64,000 nt of DNA from Acanthornis magna (Eukaryota; Chordata; Aves; Passeriformes; Acanthizidae). Below are positions 12,801 to 24,972 of the stretch, in pieces (within the stretch, counting starts at the first letter, position 1; each line of letters begins with the position of its first letter). A program made the translations under genes and the position numbers. The stretch lies in assembly GCA_036785705.1 (NCBI GenBank), contig JAWUZG010000299.1, positions 434,001 through 498,000 of the forward strand. Reading direction: 5' to 3'. The notes beneath the pieces are model-generated. The model worked only from the letters and a program-made list of their open reading frames with translations. It searched no databases and was not told where the DNA came from.

Positions 12801-15360
12801 CATCTTCATTCAAGTATTGTACAGCCTTAATAGATTTTTTATGCACTGAATTGTTCTGTTATTTTGCAGTTAACTTCAAAACGTTGTGGAGAAGGGGACT
12901 ATGCTAATAGAGTGCTACCAAGTCACTTCTATCCAGAGCTTCAGTAATGAAGCCTCTAACTGTATAGTGATGCTAAATACCATTGTTAGGAAGCCCAATT
13001 ATATTTTTTTCCATGCTCAGTGTGAAGAAGTGCGGTAGGTCACTCATTCTGAATGACAAATCAGCTTCTTAGCCTTTCCCAGAAATAATTCATTATTCAA
13101 AAAGTCCATTTTTGATTTTCATTTTTTTCTAAAGGTGGTAGCAAGCTTTATAAAAAGACACTTTTCTTTTCCAGGGCCTTTCAAAATTCAGTGCCAAGTG
13201 CCTAGCATGCACGTTACCCTTGCAAAAAAAATTATTTCCATGCAAAAAGTTATTAAAGGGAAAATATAATTTAAATCTCTCTATATGGGTTAAAATCTGT
13301 AGGATTTCACTTTGTTGTGCTAACAAAGGACGATATATCATAAAATGACTCTTGAAATTTGTTAAGGAGGGGTATGGATATGCTCTTGGGAGAATGATAG
13401 TATCAGACACCTCATTTGGAATCATGTCTGCTAATTCAGAGTTTTATAGATGAGATCCTGGAAAACCCTGGCTGACAAAGAATCTGGTCCTAATCCAGAA
13501 AATATTGAAAGAATGGAGTATCTGTGGGGGAAAAAATGCTCCTAGTGGCAGAGGTGATTATTGGAAGACTTCATCAAAAGAATGAAGCTGTGTCAGTGGT
13601 GTGCTGGCTGTGACTTCCAGGGCATCAGGAACAGAGTTTGGGAAATCGTTCATGGTGAAGGAAGAGCTCATTTAAGAAAGATGAGATCTTTTTTGCATGA
13701 AGTTAGAGAGTCACTTATTGGAAATGTTCAGCTGCAAAATTGTAATAACTCACGAGCAGCTCACAGTTCTTGTGCTCCATCAGACCCTTTAAAGGCAGAG
13801 GGTTTGTGGTGTGTTTGCTTAGGCCACGGGGGGCTGCGTCTGCTCACAGCCCCCAAGACAAACTGCTGAACAGAGGAATGCACAGCAGCATCGCTGACAC
13901 CTCTCTGTGCAATGTGCACAGTAACTCCAGCAGAATGCAGCAGGATCAATAGGAAAATAATTCCATGTCCTTGTATTTTACCTTGACATTCCTCTATCTG
14001 CTGCCTTCCAACTTATTTAGGGCCTAGGCCTTTTGCTATTCCCACACCTGATGTTGGTGAGTTTGCAGTCACTGCTGGAATGAATTCTAACCATTCTGAG
14101 CACTTTGAGAAGGTGAGGAGGAGCTCAGAGCTGGATTGAAGATGTGGTGAGAGGCTGAGGGAACCAGAGCTTCTGCATCTAAAGTTGTCCTCCCCAGCTC
14201 CTTTCTGCAGTGTCTGCCTTCACTCCATGCCCATCCCACTCTTGCTGCTCCTCAGAAGCCCAGGCAGAGTCTGGAACAGGCTCTGGTCCCCCACGTGAGC
14301 TGCACACACCAAAGTGGGCATGACCCAGCAAATACCATTATTTGTGTTTTCGTATCTGTTTACAGAAGATGGGGGAATATTGTGAGCAATACATGTGAAA
14401 TTTTTGGATAACTGTTGAGACTCAGTTAATGATTATTAATCCTGGTAGTAGTTCCAAAAAAGTGTCTGCTCTTTATTTGTATCTCAGAACTGCTTCCCAA
14501 AATAATAGGCAGTGCATAAAGTCAAGGGCACTGGCGTCACTGATGCACCAGCTGCTCTCCCAAGTGGAATTCTTTACAAACAGCCAATAATCTGCTCTGC
14601 ACTGAGAAGTTTAAAGCATTTTTTTATTAAACTATGAGTGCTAGAATTGTATATATCTTCTGGTATTTCATTAAGGTTACTGGCCTTGTGTCCAGGGGGA
14701 TAATAAGATGCCAGAAGGCTGCAAGAAACGCAAATAAATATGATACATAGTCCTGGGACTGTTATTTGTAATACTGCAGTATTTTAATTCTCTAGCATTA
14801 TCCTTGGCTTGAGAAGAGGAGGCTAAAGCTGAGAGTTACTGATATGTATCCTCAACCACAGGGAGAAGATTTTAGTGTGTTTTTTAAACCATCATGTTCT
14901 ATACCAGGATGGTTTGGAGTAGACTTTCATATTGCCAAGTTTTAGACTGCTTTAGAAAGCTCAGTTAAGAAAGCCAGCATGTTAAAATACACAAGGTAAA
15001 CCTGCTCTGGTTTACTCTGTGGGCAAGCCTGTCTTTCTCCAGTTCCTACAACAAGAACACAGTTCCTGAATATTTAAAATTAGGAATAATTTTCTGCTTC
15101 TCCCATTAATTATTTTAAATCTTTGGAACCTTAGACTTCGCCTTTTGTGTGATGAATTTAAATGGTAACTTCTGTTTGCCATGAGGGCAATGCTGATTAT
15201 AAGTTAATTCTAGCAGAGCATTTGTTTGAGAACTGGTCCATTTTACTGATAATGGAAAACTGATTGTTTTAACCCACAGTAAGTGTCAAGGGCTTTTGTG
15301 GGCTGTGGCAGTGGGTAAGAACTGGTGAGGTTCTAAATGTGCCAAGCTTGGTGCCTTCTC
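9873..15360. other. Gene-free desert
   Basis: AT-rich sequence with occasional A runs (for example 11560-11575). Overlapping short frames at about 9937-10490 and 13561-13952 look like chance. I recognise no repeat or RNA gene. Confidence 0.6.
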
Positions 15361-15365
15361 CTGAC

Positions 15366-16029
15366 TGTCCTGGGGTGGCATAATGATATTTTGTATTCCC
15401 TATAGTTTGTAAACTTGACCAGAAATATGGTCCTGTAGCTTTAACTGTGTCCCGCAGCTGGGAGAAAGCTCTGCCAGCGCGGGATGTTTTGGAACTTTTT
15501 CCCTGGCTCTCCTACTGGGGAGTGAGAAGGAGGAAGGGACACTGTTTTTACTTTTTCCCTCAGTCAGTTGCTGCTGCTGGTTGCTGGTGCTACTGGTGTG
15601 GCTGCTGCTTGGGTTTTCTTTTTTTTTTTTTTTTTTCTTTTTTCCCCAGGGATTGTTTTTTTCCATCGTTTTGGGTCCTTTTCTTCAACTTGCTTTCTCA
15701 TCCGAGAACCTGAGGAGCCCCGGAGCACAGCGGACGAGAATCGTCCAGGGAGCCACCGGAGGAACACCACCCGGCCCCTCCGGGGACCCCGGAAAGGGGA
15801 AGCTACGCCTGAGGAAAAGGACACTAAAGTTCATCAACTGTTTATTCAGGTTTAATGACCCTTTTTTCCCTTTCCCCTTCCACTGTGTGGTCTGTTAATT
15901 AAACAGTTCTTTCCACTTTAGGCTGAGATATTCTGTTGTTGTGGGGGGAAGGGGTGCCAGAAACTTTTGTGGGGGAGGCACTTGTTCAGAGTGCTTTCCA
16001 CCTACGATATTTGTCTCTAATCCAAGACA
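15366..16029 (+). mobile_element. Solo LTR with 5-bp target duplication (ERVL-like)
   Basis: The 664-bp element begins TGTCCTGG and ends CCAAGACA, which form an almost perfect 8-bp terminal inverted repeat with TG...CA ends. It is flanked on both sides by CTGAC (15361-15365 and 16030-16034). A 5-bp duplication is typical of ERVL-type elements. An ATTAAA poly(A)-like hexamer at 15898 supports the plus orientation. The interior has a T-rich run (about 15617-15650) and a GC-rich block (about 15700-15800). No retroviral genes flank it. Open frames inside it are not genes. Confidence 0.88.
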
Positions 16030-16049
16030 CTGACAGATAAATCTGTCAG
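16030..16049. repeat. Perfect inverted repeat at the LTR 3' junction
   Basis: CTGACAGAT and ATCTGTCAG are 9-bp arms around AA. Its left end is also the 3' target-site duplicate of the solo LTR. Confidence 0.85.
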
Positions 16050-16559
16050 GTTGAATCTCACCCGTCAGATCAGACAGCTCTGTGCTGCACAGAGCACTGC
16101 CTATCCCTGTGTCAGACTGCAGAAATCACCTACAAATTTCAGTTAATCTGCACACTCATCATGTTTAAAATAATAATCATATACACCTGATTTGGGGATG
16201 AGATGCAAAGCAAATAAAAATATTTCAAATATCTTCTATGGAAACCATGTAGGCTGCAGTCTGCAAGGCACATTTTCCCTTCTTTGGCTATATTGTCAGC
16301 TTAAGGAAGATGTCATGATGTTCAAGTGCTCCTCAGAGTTGTGTTTGTTATAGAAGAATATATGAAAATTGTGCCTGGGATCAGTCACAAGGAAGCACAT
16401 TCATTGTCAGAGAGTCCCTTCTGAGGTTTGTCAGGTGGAATATTTTTGCCATCAAAATTACTTTCATTTTCAAACAGAAATAATATATTTGACTGGATAA
16501 GTAGTCTAAAAAGGCTGCCCAGAGGAAACTTTAAAGGAGAATCCTAAAACTCAGTAAAT

Positions 16560-16711
16560 TCGGTGTCATCTCCACCTCCGGAGGTGCCCAGGGAAAGGCT
16601 GGATGTGGCGCTCAGTGCTCTGGGCTGAGTGACACGGAGGAATCAGTCACAGCTTGGACTTGATGGTCTGGGAGGGCTTTCCCGGCCTTACTGATTCCGT
16701 GATTCTATGAA
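16560..16711 (+). mobile_element. CR1 3'-end fragment
   Basis: GGAGGTGCCCAGGGAAAGGC, then GCGCTCAGTGCTCTGGGCTG, then TTGGACTTGATGGTCTGGGA, ending GATTCCGTGATTCTATGA. This is a CR1 3' UTR in plus orientation. Confidence 0.88.
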
Positions 16712-17267
16712 ATCCTATTCCATATTTTCACAACATCCTCTGCAAATGATTCCCACCTCAGTGTGAGGCCTTTGTATCTCACCAGGGTTGAAATATTTAA
16801 TAATTGCAATTGCAATTGTTGTAGGCAATATATTGCTACATAGGATAGGATCCGTTGAACAGGAAACTAGTGCTCTGGTTAGGATCATCATGGAAAAGAG
16901 AAAGAAAATTTCATAAGCTATTCAGACATAGCAAAACAAGCAGAAATGAAGGGAATGTTAAATTTTGCTTGTAAGGCCTAGAGAATGCTGAAGCCCCTGC
17001 TGACCAAGAAGGCCATCAGGCTGAGAACAAAATGCCCCCTGTCAGGGGAGGATGTTCTGTTCTGCTGACTGCCCTCTTCACAGGGCTTTTTTCTTTTTCC
17101 TGAGATTAGTGTGAGAAATAGACTGCTGCATCCAAAGGCCACTCTCAGGGACCTGAGAGGCTCTGAACAGCCCTTGATCCCTGGGCTGGAGCCTAGTCCC
17201 CACCACAGGAACATCCCAGCCTGCCCTCAGCTCAGCCCCGCTCGTAAGGACCAGTGGGAACTGTACA

Positions 17268-17606
17268 TAAATCACAGAATCCCAGACAGGTTTAGGTTGG
17301 GAGGAGCCTTAAACCTCATTCCATTCCACCCCTGCCATGGGCAGGGACACCTTCCACTGTCCCAGGCTGCTCCAAGCCCCAATGTCCAGCCTGGCCTTGG
17401 GCACTGCCAGGGATCCAGGGACAGCCACAGCTTCTCTGGGGACCTGTGCCAGGGCCTGCCCACCCTCCCAGGGAACAATTCCTTCCCAATATCCCATCTG
17501 ACCCTGCCCTCCTTCTGCTTAAAGCCATTCCCCTTGTCCTGGCACTCCGGGCCCTTGTGAAGAGTCTCCCTCCATCTTTCTTTTCGGCTCCTTCAGGTCC
17601 TGTGTG
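17268..17606 (-). mobile_element. CR1 LINE, 5'-truncated
   Basis: Begins ATCACAGAATCCCAGACAGG and carries the full 3' UTR block with CCATGGGCAGGGACACCTTC. It is the same subfamily as the copies at 1125, 44548, 49151, 60918 and 63590. Confidence 0.92.
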
Positions 17607-20444
17607 ACCCACTTAATTTGAATCATCGCAGTCCAGAAGCACCAGTGGGATGAGGACATAAAGCCCCATTTGTTTAGAAAGCTGACAGCCATATTCCACA
17701 CTTGGAGCTGGTGACCCAAGGCTTAATTGGCAGCTATTCCCACAGCCTCTCTGGACACCCGTCTGTGTGTCCATGTGTGCTCCCCACGGGCAGCTGTGAG
17801 CACACCACAAACCAGCCCTTCAAAAGGCACAGATTTCAATCTCAGCACCTAATTAAAGTCTGTTCAGAGGGTTTGGTATCAAAGGCCAGCACTATTTGAT
17901 GTAGGCAGCTTTTTCCCTGCACTGCTCTGATCACCCTCTTTCCAATTGCCTCAGTTGTTTGCTGTATAATTTTTTAATAGAGCTCCGACCTTGCCAGTAC
18001 TTGTGTGAGTTCTAATGACACGACCAGAATAAACTTTCTCTGGTTTTTGCACACTAGATACGCAGCTCAGGTGTGTTTAATTCAGGAATATAGCAGCATG
18101 TCCCCTGCTATGTGTCAGTGAAGGCCCTCAGCTGTGCCCACCTCTGATCAGTCACTGGGACAAGTGGTTTGCATGCACAGACTCAGGGAACATCTGCTCA
18201 TGGGATGAAAATTGATTGTTTTAGGTATGTGTTTACAGATCAGTGGGGGAATGAAAGGTCACATCAGTTGTTATGTAAAATCCTATCTGTGGTATGCACC
18301 AGCTAGTTAAAAAAATAAGGAGTTGATTGAGAACTTCATTAAATATTTATATTAACTGTAAGTCTTAGCATAATTGTTTACATTTCTAATTTACATTGAA
18401 TTAAGAAAACTTATGCAGGTATTTCTAAATTACATTTGGAAGAACAGTTTAAAAATTAATATACCTATGTCATATAATGCATTCTATACTTATTACATAT
18501 TATATATTATTAAATGTTAGAAAAGGGGAAAAAAACCTAAAAGAAAAAATGTATTTAATCATCCTGTCCCATAATGGAGAAAACTTCTGAAGGACTCCCT
18601 GTAGAAACTTCTCTAGGTTTCATTCTTCCACACATTCCCATGAAACTGATGCAAAGCAAAATGAAGTAAAAAGGGTTAATCTTCATTTTAAGTGCCTAAA
18701 GAGATAATCAGCTGAAACTTTGTTTTCTTGATTTAGAATTCACAGGCCATAGAGAGATGTGAGAGCATGGAAGTGTCAATAATCTGAATGTGGCTTTTTT
18801 TTTACATTTCCACGTCCAAGCATCACATAGGATTTGTCTCCCTAGAAGAAAACCCGGCACTTCCAAAGTTAGTGTGTTTATTGCTTATAGAAAATAAGTC
18901 ACACCAAACCCAAATGCCCATTGCACATCACACTCAGGAATGGCAGACAGTAACAGCCCATTAGAACAAGTGACTTATATAGACAGAAGCGGTTTCAATT
19001 TATAATATGCTTTAAAGTGGTGCCAAGTCACTCAAAAAATAATTACTTTTTATGAGATCTGTGCCTTCTGCTTCCTCCCCCCTCTTCAAATAGAGAATTC
19101 CTAGGAATTTTTGGATTCTAACCTTGATCAAACAACTCATTTCCAGGACAGATCTTGACAAAATACATTTGCAGAGCAAGCACAGTTGAAAATGTTTTCT
19201 AATTACTGCAGTTTCTGTTCAATTTTTATTTCCTATGACTCTCTTAGATAAGGTTTTCCCTACTTGTAAATTTTCTTTCAGTGCTTCACTGGTGTGTTCT
19301 TTGCTTTCTGCTGCTGCTGAGGACCAATATTTTCTCCTGCACAGTTACTGATCCTTCTTTTGGTTTTAATATTCTTTTTTCAGCAGAAATAAGCTTAGCA
19401 GGATTTCAGAGCCCTCAGAAAATCAAAGTCACCAGCTACCAGGATGATGACTTTTCTGCCTACACATTTCTGAACAACAATATTTCTGCATTTTCCTTGC
19501 TCATACAAATCACCAGAAAGCTTTAAGTAGTGTAATTTTTTCCACTGCTTTTGAGAGAGGGATAGAATTGAATCTGCCAAGATTTAAAAAAGTTTTTTAA
19601 GGGCTCTGTCAGTTCACAGTGGGAAATAAGTTGTTTTATTATTATTGCCATCTCTGTAACATTTTTGATCTTATTATTTTGGGTGTTTTTCATGCATGGA
19701 AGAAAATCCACCATCTATGTGCATGTTACTCTTTGTAGTGTGTAACATTTTGAAAAACTCCAGTATTTAAGGAGATGGGAAAAGCAGATTTAGTGCTTCT
19801 CTAAGCCCCTAGGAAAAAGGCATGGGTTTTATTCCATAATTTCATTCTAAGCTGGTCGATTTTATTTACAGTTAAAGTTTCCTCATTAAGAAATGGAAAT
19901 AATTTTCCTGTTTCTTTTCCAATCCCAGAAGCTATGGAAGAGGGAATGGATCATCAAAAATTTGTCAAATAGCTCATCAGACAGTATAAGATGTCAAGTT
20001 AAGCAGGAGAGGCATTTCACAGCAAAGGACTGGCACTGATAAAATTAGAAAAGTATCCTCATCTGGCTCAGTCAAGATAGCTGAACCTTTCTTAATACGG
20101 ATCTGAATATTTTCCTTTGTCTCATTAGTTCAGTCCTGGATAATAAGTTCTGTATGAATAAGTACCGCAGAAAACAGCTCCAACAGCTCGTGTTTAAATG
20201 TGTCTCTTTGATTTGTTAAAATCACTCTTCACTGAAATGTTGCTTTTAATCTGAAAACACAAAAAAAGAAGGTCGTGATCAGCTTTGTTTTAAATAAAAG
20301 CTTTTGAGTATCTTGCAAATTCTTACAAGTTTCCCCTTGTTTCATGTGTGATATTAGTGGAGACAGATGGAATAAGGGAGTTCCCTGTGTCTCTGCAAAG
20401 GAAGAGAAATGGAGGGTTAGTGAAGGCACCCAAAATCAATCCAT
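17607..20444. other. Gene-free desert
   Basis: AT-rich, strongly so near 18340-18560. No gene or repeat is recognised. Confidence 0.6.
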
Positions 20445-20528
20445 CCTTCCTTCCTTCCTTCCTTCCTTCCTTCCTTCCTTCCTTCCTTCCTTCCTTCCTT
20501 CCTTCCTTCCTTCCTTCCTTCCTTCCTT
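20445..20528 (+). repeat. (CCTT)21 microsatellite
   Basis: Eighty-four bases of perfect CCTT units. The open frames across it (FLPS and GRKE repeats) are artefacts. Confidence 0.97.
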
Positions 20529-23200
20529 GGCACAGAGGAGATTCCATTGTTTTTGTTTCTGTTTCATCCATAGAGAAATAAAGTATGAAGGGGGTAAGGG
20601 ATTTGATTTACATGGATTATGAACATGATTATGGAAGAGATGAGAAATGAAATCTGGGAGTATTTCTTGTTTTATCGGGGGGGGTCTCTTTTCCTCTCAA
20701 AGGAAAATGCTATCTTATTTTCATAGTCATATTCCCTTCCTGTTTCTTATTGTGTAAAAATCCTAGAATGTTGGTGATTTAAAACCTCCATGTTGGTTTA
20801 AATGACATGGCTCCGGTCCAGCAGCCTCTTCTAGAAGCTTGTTTCTAGATGTATAGAACAAATCAGAAATAACTAAACCCCACTAAAAACACAATATAGA
20901 GGCTAAATAAAGTAATAAATTGCTGTCCAACCAGCTTCTGTAAAGCTCCACACCTTCCCACTGGGAAAAATCTTCAGGATCTAAAAAAACCCAGGGGTTA
21001 TTGCTTACAGAGCCATGGAATCCTTCTGCTGACGATGTGTTCAGCATTCATTTGAAAAGCAAGCCAAACTACATCATAAATTTTTCAAGGAAACAATGGA
21101 AACATGGGATTTATGATCATTGACTCTTGCTGAAGGCTGATCCTGTAGATCTGTATTTGTCATTTCAATTGCACAAAGTCATTTTTCAGTGTTTCATGGC
21201 TGGCTGAAGGGTTAGAGTGCCAATGGAAACATCACGTTGAAATAACAGTTGTCAGAAATACTGCACCAGGATCCAGGAGCTACTTTAACAGACCTTGTAA
21301 AATATTGCTCCTTCTTATACTGAACATAGGGGTAAGAGCATTTTTTATTTGCCTTTTAAGTCAATTGGCACTTTGTCTGAACTGGAACCATAGGCTGAGG
21401 CTGTGAGGGAATTTCAGTTTGTGCCAGTGCATGTGAAGTTTTGTTTTCCAGGCAGTGAGCAACTTGCATTGGCTTTTGCTGAATAAATAAATTGGCTATT
21501 TAAAGGTCCTTGAATAGCATAAAAGTATTGAATCCCTCCTTTAGCTGTTCCACGGAAAAATACTTAATTCTTGTCCTCTTTTGCATTCATCTGAAGAAAA
21601 GTTATTAGTTTTCTTTCCAGTTGTGCTATGCTCAGGGACTATTCCCCAGTGCCTTTCTGGCTTGAGCTATGCTTGAAGGTTTTCCCTTTCCCTTTTTGAG
21701 TATGTCAAACAAGAGTGTGAAAAATCATTTCCCTGTCAAGTGCATCTTTGCTAGAAAACAACAGTAGGAGTAGAGAATGTGACTGAAAAAGGGTGACTTG
21801 TTAATGGTTAACCAATTAAATGCAGGAACTGGCAGGAGCTGTGCTAGCAAATACATTTCTGATGATCAGGTTTGTTGGTGCGGCAGCTACTCACTAATAA
21901 AACTAAGCTATCATTCCTGCTCTTCTCAGAACTACTAAACAGGTGTTTGCATGTTATTTTGGGGGGCTTGTCTTTGCTCGGTAGAAATTCAACTTTGTTT
22001 TTAATTTCAATATGAATTGAGAGGATTTTGTTTATGAGAAGTAGGAATTTGTGGAGGATGCTGGTTGATGGCATAGCTGGTTTCCTGTGCCTTTTCTCTT
22101 ATTAGCTATAGATTTGGGGTTTTACAGTCTGGAAGCCCAGAAAAATGAGGTCTGGATGTCCCATGAGGCTGAAGCACCTGGACAGGCACCGGCTAAATCA
22201 GGCATGACATAAACGAGGCTCAGATGAGAGTAAGCAGTGTGACTTCAGGGCTATAGTCAAGTTCAAATACAAGCACTGGAGCTAATGGGAAGTGTGTCCA
22301 TACTCCAGGAGACTGGGATGGCTTTCTCACTCTGGGACTGAGATACCTGAGACAGAACAATCAGTCCTTCACAGAAGTGATATGAGGCCAAATTCAAACA
22401 TGTTGGTGCTGAGGTGCCATAGGTGCTGCTGAGACGTGGAGATACTCTGGCAGAGTCCTCACACATTTTCAGAGTCCTGAATGGAGAGGAGAATAAATTC
22501 AGGCAGCAGAGTGAGGCAGCAGTGATGCTGATCCTATGATCAAAGCACATGTTTGCAGCATCCAACAGGAGAAAACTTCTCTAGTGACAGAACCTGGAAA
22601 TTACTTCTATTGCTCCCACCATGGATCGTTTGACCTCTTTTTCTCTTAAGAGAATTTTGATAAAGTCTGAGCCGAGACTTTCTACAGTACTAGTGTTATA
22701 TGTGTTCTGTTCAATGAAAACATAATTGAATTTTATTTAGGGTGAGAGATCAATACTTGCCTGGTCCTACATTAGAAAATGCAATTGTTCATACATATTA
22801 AGTAAAGTGTTATTATTGTTAAACAGTGCTCCGGACAAGAAACTTTTTTTCCTTTTACTTTTCTTTCTTATCAGAAAAATTTGATTTAGAGATTGTTTGA
22901 TATGGATTTCATAAAGATCCTGATTTCAAAGGAGAAAAAAGCAGATTGTTACTACAATGAGAGAAACTGAGAAACTGAAATTAAAGTTCTGTGAAACAGA
23001 GAGCTTCAAGTTCCTCTTTAGCAGAAGAAATATGAAATTAGAAATGGAACTCAAATGCTTAACCTCAAAAATTTCCTGGCCTTTTAAACATTTCTTTGTT
23101 TATCATTTTGAATAAGGTGTGTACAATCTTGTTATATAAATATTAAATATTGTAACAAGCCAAAAGAATTGGCCCTGCAAAAATAAGCAATATTCCATGT
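20529..23200. other. Gene-free desert
   Basis: No gene. Short frames at 21844-22074 and 22263-22565 show no family features. Confidence 0.6.
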
Positions 23201-23390
23201 TGTGGTTTAACCTGGCAGGCAGCTAAGCCCAACAGAGCTGTTCATTCATTCATTCATTCGTTCATTCATTCATTCGTTCATTCATTCATTCCCCTCAGCT
23301 GGGGTCAAGGAGAGAATCAGAAAAAAGATAAAATGCCTGGGTTGAGATAAAGAACATTTAAAAGAAAGGGAAGAGGAAGGGGAAGGGGAA
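23201..23390 (-). mobile_element. ERVL-type 3' LTR fragment
   Basis: It begins TGTGGTTTAACCTGGCAGGC and aligns with the first part of the LTR at 24973, including the CATTCATTC block, the GGTCAAGGAGAGAATCAG segment and the GAGATAAAGAACATTTAA segment. Similarity is lost in the A/G-rich tract that follows. The other end of this LTR seems to be missing. Confidence 0.7.
23241..23291 (+). repeat. (ATTC)n microsatellite inside the LTR
   Basis: About 51 bp of ATTC units with two GTTC variants. The matching place in the 24973 LTR has only two or three units, so this is a local expansion. Confidence 0.9.
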
Positions 23391-23622
23391 AAAAGGAAAA
23401 GGGAAAAGGAAAAGGGGAAGGGGAAAAAAGGAAAAGGGAAAAGGAAAAGGGAAATGGAAAAAAAGAAAATGATAAAGAGAAAGGTGGAGGAAGGGGAAGA
23501 GGAAAAAAGGGAAAAGGGAAAAGGAAAAGGAAAAGGAAAAGGAAAAGGAAAAGGAAAAGGAAAAGGAAAAGGAAAAGGAAAAGGAAAAGGAAAAGGAAAA
23601 GGAAAAGGAAAAGGAAAAGGAA
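23360..23622 (+). repeat. Long homopurine tract with perfect (AAAAGG)17
   Basis: Nearly pure A/G over 263 bp. Purine runs are uninterrupted at 23360-23454 and 23486-23622. The last part (23519-23620) is 17 perfect AAAAGG units. The expansion grew from the A/G-rich part of an LTR (compare 25091-25110). A lysine/glycine open frame across it is an artefact. Confidence 0.95.
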
Positions 23623-23629
23623 CTATTTT

Positions 23630-24295
23630 TCAGATCAGAAGTATCAGCCCTACTACTCTCTCTGGGGAACTGCCCTCTGGAAGCCAGAGCAGCAATTTTC
23701 CTGGAAGAAAAACCTTTGTGATTGCTTTTGTTTGCAGTTCAAGTACCCATGACTTATCCCACTTCCTCCCATCCTCTCCCACGGGTGATCCCCGAGCGTG
23801 ACCTGTGGCCTGTGCCGACTGCAGCTCCTCCAGCAGAGGAGCACTGCCTCCTGGCAGCCGAAATGCTGCTCCATACCGCTGGGGAACAGCACACATGCCA
23901 TGGGAATTGTTGGAACTCCCATGCCAGACTCTCCACAGCCAAGACAGGGTGCAGGGAGGAAAAGAGCCTTTCTCCATAATGCTGGAGCTGGCCAGCACAT
24001 TCCCCCTCCCTTTGGCCCTCCCCATGTCCTTGCTCCAATGACATGGCACACAGTGACAGTGTCCTCCATGCACAATTTGCCACATGGATCACGGACACTC
24101 AGCTGTATCTCTGTCTCTGGATGCCTGCTTATTGTCCAGGTCCTCGTGAATCACCTCCAGCATGGCCAATTCCCTCTCTAATGCTTCTTTCCATGGTGGT
24201 CCCTTGCTTGGGTGACACACAACGTCTTCTTTAAACCTTCCTTCACACCTGACAGAAGTCACCTGCAGAGGCTGCGGCTTGTGCCCCTCTTCCAA
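23630..24295 (-). pseudogene. ERVL gag-like remnant
   Basis: One minus-strand frame runs from 24295 to 23630 with a single internal stop at 24089-24091, about 220 codons. Segments such as FKEDVVCHP and LAMLEVIHEDLDN resemble the gag region of avian ERVL elements as I remember it. Weaker similarity appears in other frames near the left end, which suggests frameshifts. It lies between two LTR pieces of the same orientation, as expected for a provirus on the minus strand. No pol is recognised, so most of the interior is deleted. It is non-functional. Confidence 0.6.
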
Positions 24296-24972
24296 TCACT
24301 TTGTCATTGCCCTAGAAAGGGATCCCATCTTCTTGGGTCTCTGCCTTTTAATTGCAGGCTCCTGGCCCTGCTGTCCCATATGGATTATAGGTGAAATCTT
24401 TTTCCTATCTCACAGCTCACTCAAGGATGAGGATCAGGTGGACGCATTCAGAAAGCACAGCAATAGGAATATGCTGGTTGAACATCCCAAGTACACCAAA
24501 ATTCTGAAGAGCCATTGTAACTAGCCTGGAGGAGGAGGGAAAGGTGAAGGAGTGGAAGCAATTGTCCTCCCTTGACTCCTCTCTGAGGAGAAAAGGTAAA
24601 GTGAGGAACTATTAATAGTTTCCAAGAGATGGTTGCTGAACTGCAGAGATGATGGCGATGCTGAGTACAAATACCAGATCAGCGTCACAACCAGAAATTT
24701 TATTATATCATGAGCCAGTGTTACAGACTGCAGAAAAATGATAGCCTTAATCCAGGGCTGGCAAACAGCACAACAGGAGCACTCACAGGAGGTGAGGTGC
24801 TACATACCACAGCTCTGGGAATAAGCACAGCAAGGCTGAGATCAAATAAATAAAGATTGTGACCAGCAACTATTAAAATAATATAATGAATTATTCTAAC
24901 AATTTTTTTTCTAACCACATGCTGTGGTCAGATTTATCATTATCCCAACCTTTCATGCCTCATATTGGGTAT
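24296..24972 (-). other. Probable leader region of the ERVL remnant
   Basis: This stretch lies between the 5' LTR and the gag-like frame. It has no recognisable gene. I could not see a canonical primer-binding site next to the LTR end. It may be proviral leader or unrelated sequence. Confidence 0.35.

Noticed and set aside
20323..20622. Frames with LPSF or GRKE repeats
   Set aside because: They are translations of the (CCTT)21 microsatellite.
23241..23291. Regular ATTC/GTTC repeats considered as a CRISPR-like array
   Set aside because: The unit is 4 bp with no spacers. It is a microsatellite inside an LTR in a vertebrate genome.
23454..23801. 115-codon frame rich in Lys-Gly repeats
   Set aside because: It is a translation of the AAAAGG microsatellite and flanks.
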